DNA from: Pseudomonadota bacterium
Lineage (GTDB): Bacteria; Pseudomonadota; Gammaproteobacteria; Burkholderiales; Ferrovaceae
Assembly (NCBI GenBank): GCA_021805725.1
Contig: JAJZEH010000012.1
Location: forward strand, 1-7,737
Length of the DNA stretch: 7,737 nt
Direction: 5' to 3'
The translations under genes were made by a program, and so were the position numbers. Positions 5,592 through 7,737 of this stretch are shown piece by piece. Numbering within the stretch: position 1 is the first letter of the stretch; each line of letters opens with the position of its first letter. A model generated the notes under the pieces. It was not told the origin of the DNA. It saw only the letters and a list, made by a program, of their open reading frames with translations, and searched no databases.

Positions 5592-6781
5592 ACCGCCCGG
5601 TTTTGCGAATTTCCCTGACAGTTTCGATTGCCACCTTGTTCTTGAGCGGATGCGGTGGCGGTGGCGGTGGCAGCAGCACCACGAACACCCCCATTCCGCC
5701 AAACCTTCCTAATCAAGTGGCCATGACGGTAGAACAAGAGCCTGCCATCAACACCTTTCCTACGGTTAATTTGCCCTATGTCACCGTGACCCTGTGCGAT
5801 AAAACGGGGCGCTGCCAGACCGTCGATCACGTCGTAGTAGATACAGGCTCTTACGGTTTGCGCATCCTGGCCAGCGCAGTGACTTCTCTTAACCTGCCCA
5901 TATCGACAATAGTAGCTGGCGGGGCTCTGGCTGAATGCGCCACGTTCCTTGGCGGCTTCATGTGGGGTGGTGTTCACAGTGCCACCGTCAAGATCGCCGA
6001 AGAAACGGCTTCAAGCATTCCAGTCGAATTGATTGGTGACTCCAGTCTGCCCAGTACCGCACCAATACAATGCCAGAACAGGGGCAGCGACATTGGCAAC
6101 CTTAACGGTATTGGTGGTAACGGTTTGCTGGGTGTGGGGCAGTTCGTGGAAGATCAGGGCAGCTATTTTTCGTGCGTGAACGGACCCAGCGGGAGCTGCA
6201 GCCCAACTTTGGTTGCGCCTTCCAACCAGGTCGGCAACCCCGTATCGTACTTTGCCACGGACAACAATGGCGTCATCCTGCAGATGCCTGCCATTTCCAT
6301 ATACGGACAATCAAGTGCCACGGGAACCCTGACTTTCGGCATTGACACCCAGGCCAACAACTCGGTGGCGGGCTACAAGATCCTTCCTGCAGACTACTTG
6401 GGTAACTTCACTGCGACCATTTCAGGACAGCTTTACACGCAGTCTTTCATCGACAGCGGTTCGAACTATAACTTCATGACGCTACCGGGCTACAATACCA
6501 ACATCTACGGAGATTATGCTCCACCGGGCTACACCACACTTGCCGGGACGTTAACTTCCAATAGCGTGCCCTCCAGTCCACCAATCTCCATACAGTTGGG
6601 CATGATTAATACCAATATGCTGAATTTTGCATCATTCACTGCTTTCAATGACATCATTGACCCTGGCTCACCCGGCACAGCCGACCTCGGCATGCCCTTT
6701 ATCTACGGACAATCCATCGCCCTGCTCATTTCCGGCAAACAAATCAACGAAGGGGTTGGACCGCTTTTCGGGTTCCACTGA
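5588..6781 (+). CDS. DUF3443 lipoprotein with pepsin-like aspartic peptidase layout
   Basis: This 397-residue protein has a lipoprotein signal peptide ending in lipobox LSGC (Cys22), then a run of six Gly and a Ser/Thr/Pro-rich linker to about 42, so it is probably membrane-anchored in the periplasm or on the surface. The folded part is DUF3443, of unassigned function. I see two aspartate motifs: VVVDTGSYGLRIL (Asp85) and SFIDSGSNYNF (Asp289). Between and after them are NGLLGVG (178-184), 'TGTLTFGID' (245-253) and near the end DLGMPFIYGQ (366-375). In order and spacing these resemble pepsin-family peptidases (DTGS, DGILGL, 'GGID', second DTG, 'ILGDVF'). The flap tyrosine is not obvious; Phe120-Leu-Gly-Gly stands in the likely region. 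Four cysteines, 70/76 and 196/204, could form two local disulfides. The DUF call is firm; peptidase activity is inference. TTG start, coupled to DUF2844. Confidence 0.88.
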   Translation: MNRPVLRISLTVSIATLFLSGCGGGGGGSSTTNTPIPPNLPNQVAMTVEQEPAINTFPTVNLPYVTVTLCDKTGRCQTVDHVVVDTGSYGLRILASAVTSLNLPISTIVAGGALAECATFLGGFMWGGVHSATVKIAEETASSIPVELIGDSSLPSTAPIQCQNRGSDIGNLNGIGGNGLLGVGQFVEDQGSYFSCVNGPSGSCSPTLVAPSNQVGNPVSYFATDNNGVILQMPAISIYGQSSATGTLTFGIDTQANNSVAGYKILPADYLGNFTATISGQLYTQSFIDSGSNYNFMTLPGYNTNIYGDYAPPGYTTLAGTLTSNSVPSSPPISIQLGMINTNMLNFASFTAFNDIIDPGSPGTADLGMPFIYGQSIALLISGKQINEGVGPLFGFH

Positions 6782-6786
6782 CTGAT

Positions 6787-7146
6787 ATGAAACACGCCAC
6801 GACCCTGATCATCGGAAGCATTATGGCAGCGCTCGGAATTGCCTTCGGCGCCTTTGGCAGTCACGGACTCCGCCACATTCTCGACCCGGTTCAACTGGAC
6901 TGGTGGCATACCGCAGTTCAGTATCAGATGTGGCACGCACTCGGGCTGATCGGTCTGGGATCATGCCGCATGGAGCGACTGACACTGCCCGTTTCACTGC
7001 TTACTGTGGGCACCCTGATCTTTTCCGGAACGCTCTACCTGCTTGCACTAACAGGGTTGCACTGGTTGGGCATGATTACCCCGATTGGCGGCTTGCTCAT
7101 GATGGCGGGCTGGTTGTCGTTAGCGTGGAGGGCCTGGCGGGGCTGA
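6787..7146 (+). CDS. DUF423 family inner-membrane protein
   Basis: This is a 119-residue, highly hydrophobic protein with about four membrane helices (roughly 6-24, 43-60, 67-89, 93-113). Family landmarks are visible: GAFGSHGL (21-28), 'WWHTAVQYQMWHALGL' (39-54), 'FSGTLYLLALTG' (79-90) and 'LGMITPIGGLLMMAGW' (94-109). DUF423 proteins (YgdD/YwdK-like) are widespread small membrane proteins with no established biochemical function. The start lies 5 bases after the DUF3443 stop, so it is probably in the same transcript. There is no good Shine-Dalgarno sequence, and translation may depend on ribosomes arriving from DUF3443. Length is normal for the family. Confidence 0.9.
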   Translation: MKHATTLIIGSIMAALGIAFGAFGSHGLRHILDPVQLDWWHTAVQYQMWHALGLIGLGSCRMERLTLPVSLLTVGTLIFSGTLYLLALTGLHWLGMITPIGGLLMMAGWLSLAWRAWRG

Positions 7147-7240
7147 ACATCAGGGAGCAACCAACTGGCTCAAAGAAGACGCGAGGCCTGCAAGAAGCGG
7201 CGGCATGTACCCCTGAAACATTCAGCGACGTTCATCACAT

Positions 7241-7244
7241 GGAG
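7241..7244 (+). promoter_or_regulatory. Ribosome binding site deciding the holin-family start
   Basis: GGAG lies 6 bases before ATG 7251. The in-frame ATG at 7239 (12 bases earlier) has no ribosome site, and its first bases form this one. The longer open frame back to 6903 overlaps DUF423 and is not credible. Confidence 0.7.
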
Positions 7245-7250
7245 AATCGA

Positions 7251-7601
7251 ATGCGACTGTTATTTGTGTGGCTCATTAATGCAGCTGCACTGTTTGCCCT
7301 ACCTTATCTGATGACTTCAATCAAGGTTGATTCCTTCGTCGTTGCGCTCATCGCTGCGCTCGTTCTGGGGCTCGTCAACACCTTTATCCGACCGCTGCTG
7401 ATACTGTTCACACTGCCAGCAACACTGCTGACTCTCGGCTTGTTCATTTTTGTAATCAATGGACTGCTGTTCTGGTTTGTTGGGTCTTTTGTGGAAGGAT
7501 TCCATGTCGGCGGCTTTTGGTCAGCCGTGGGTGGCGCTGTCCTCTACAGCATCCTTTCTTGGGCACTCTCCGTAATTTTGCTGGGTGAAAATCAAACCTG
7601 A
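7251..7601 (+). CDS. Phage holin 4_2 family (YvlD-like) membrane protein
   Basis: This 116-residue protein has about four membrane helices (roughly 3-21, 28-50, 55-79, 88-112). It carries the family core 'GLVNTFIRPLLILFTLPATLLTLGLF' spread over 40-65, then 'FVINGLLFWFVGSFVEGFHVGGFW' (67-90) and a C-terminal 'SILSWALSVIL'. This is the PF04020-type family, named for a phage holin but found mostly as a chromosomal membrane protein unrelated to lysis, sometimes linked to envelope stress. Nothing around it is phage-like, so lysis is unlikely. It begins 104 bases after DUF423. That gap shows no clear promoter, hairpin or small gene, so it is probably the last gene of the operon. It ends 22 bases from a convergent gene. 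Confidence 0.88.
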   Translation: MRLLFVWLINAAALFALPYLMTSIKVDSFVVALIAALVLGLVNTFIRPLLILFTLPATLLTLGLFIFVINGLLFWFVGSFVEGFHVGGFWSAVGGAVLYSILSWALSVILLGENQT

Positions 7602-7623
7602 GGCGTCTTGCCGGGTGCATCAA

Positions 7624-7737
7624 CTACTTTGGTAGATTGTGTTGCTGCGACAGTGCCAAAGGCGGCACTATGAGTGAAGAGAGCAGACCGGCTACGACAA
7701 TAAATATTCCTCCCATGAGCTCGCGCATGCCCGGTAC
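7624..7737 (-). CDS. Probable EamA/DMT transporter, C-terminal fragment (cut by window edge)
   Basis: The minus-strand frame is open from the right edge to TAG at 7626-7624, giving 37 residues with a pattern 'MRELMGGIFIVVAGLLSSLI' followed by a short polar tail ending HNLPK. The motif 'xRELxGGxxIxxAGLLLS' is typical of the last helix of EamA/DMT-family transporters, which have ten helices and export or import metabolites. Only this last helix is visible, so substrate and full length cannot be judged. It is convergent with the holin-family gene. A short inverted repeat inside its end (AGTGCC/GGCACT, 7652-7669) has no T run. Confidence 0.5.
   Translation of the reverse strand, partial: VPGMRELMGGIFIVVAGLLSSLIVPPLALSQQHNLPK

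Noticed and set aside
5652..5680. GGTGGC hexamer repeat after the lipobox as a phase-variable tract
   Set aside because: The repeat unit is six bases, so changes in copy number stay in frame and only alter the glycine linker length.
6903..7250. Extended N-terminus of the holin-family protein, overlapping DUF423
   Set aside because: The extension reads DUF423 in another frame and has no recognisable domain, while a good GGAG precedes ATG 7251.
7251..7601. Holin-family gene as a sign of a prophage
   Set aside because: No endolysin, integrase or structural phage gene is nearby, and this family is mostly chromosomal despite its name.
7652..7669. AGTGCC/GGCACT hairpin as terminator of the plus-strand operon
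   Set aside because: It is only six base pairs with no T run, and it lies inside the end of a probable convergent gene, so support is too weak.

Overview
The window looks like a chromosomal segment from a Gram-negative proteobacterium, most likely a betaproteobacterium. This rests on an OmpW-type outer-membrane protein, a DUF2844/DUF3443 gene pair, a small secreted protein of a type familiar from Burkholderiales-like genomes, and a moderate-to-high GC content. The genus cannot be fixed from the sequence alone. Coding density is high and no stretch over 300 bases lacks a gene. I see no tRNA, rRNA, CRISPR array, insertion sequence or phage block.

Left part (1-2566, all minus strand). Reading in the direction of transcription, there is a stand-alone histidine phosphotransfer (Hpt) protein, a hybrid histidine kinase, a broken rhomboid protease gene and the start of a DUF3293 protein cut by the window edge. 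These genes overlap by ATGA or are closely spaced, so they look like one transcript. Diverging from them at 2615 is an OmpR-family response regulator. Together the Hpt protein, kinase and regulator contain every phospho-site of a four-step His-Asp-His-Asp relay. An ompW-like gene (3443-4177) follows the regulator, and TGAA repeats with helical phasing lie between them.

Centre (4192-4791). A hairpin separates ompW from a convergent gene for a small secreted protein with a His/Gly/Arg-rich tail. That gene diverges from the right-hand operon at a compact region where two candidate promoters interleave.

Right part (4792-7601, plus strand). A tight gene string encodes a DsrC/TusE-superfamily protein lacking the essential C-terminal cysteine (RspA-like), a DUF2844 exported protein, a DUF3443 lipoprotein, a DUF423 membrane protein and a phage-holin-4-2-family (YvlD-like) membrane protein. 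The first three genes overlap at their stop/start codons. A convergent partial gene at the right edge looks like the C-terminus of an EamA/DMT transporter.

The most interesting reading is that the DUF3443 lipoprotein has the layout of a two-lobed pepsin-type aspartic peptidase: DTGS and DSGS about 204 residues apart plus several matching landmarks. It is translationally coupled to a DUF2844 partner and a cysteine-deficient DsrC-like protein. Second in interest are the rhomboid gene that has lost its catalytic middle and the possible regulator boxes before ompW.
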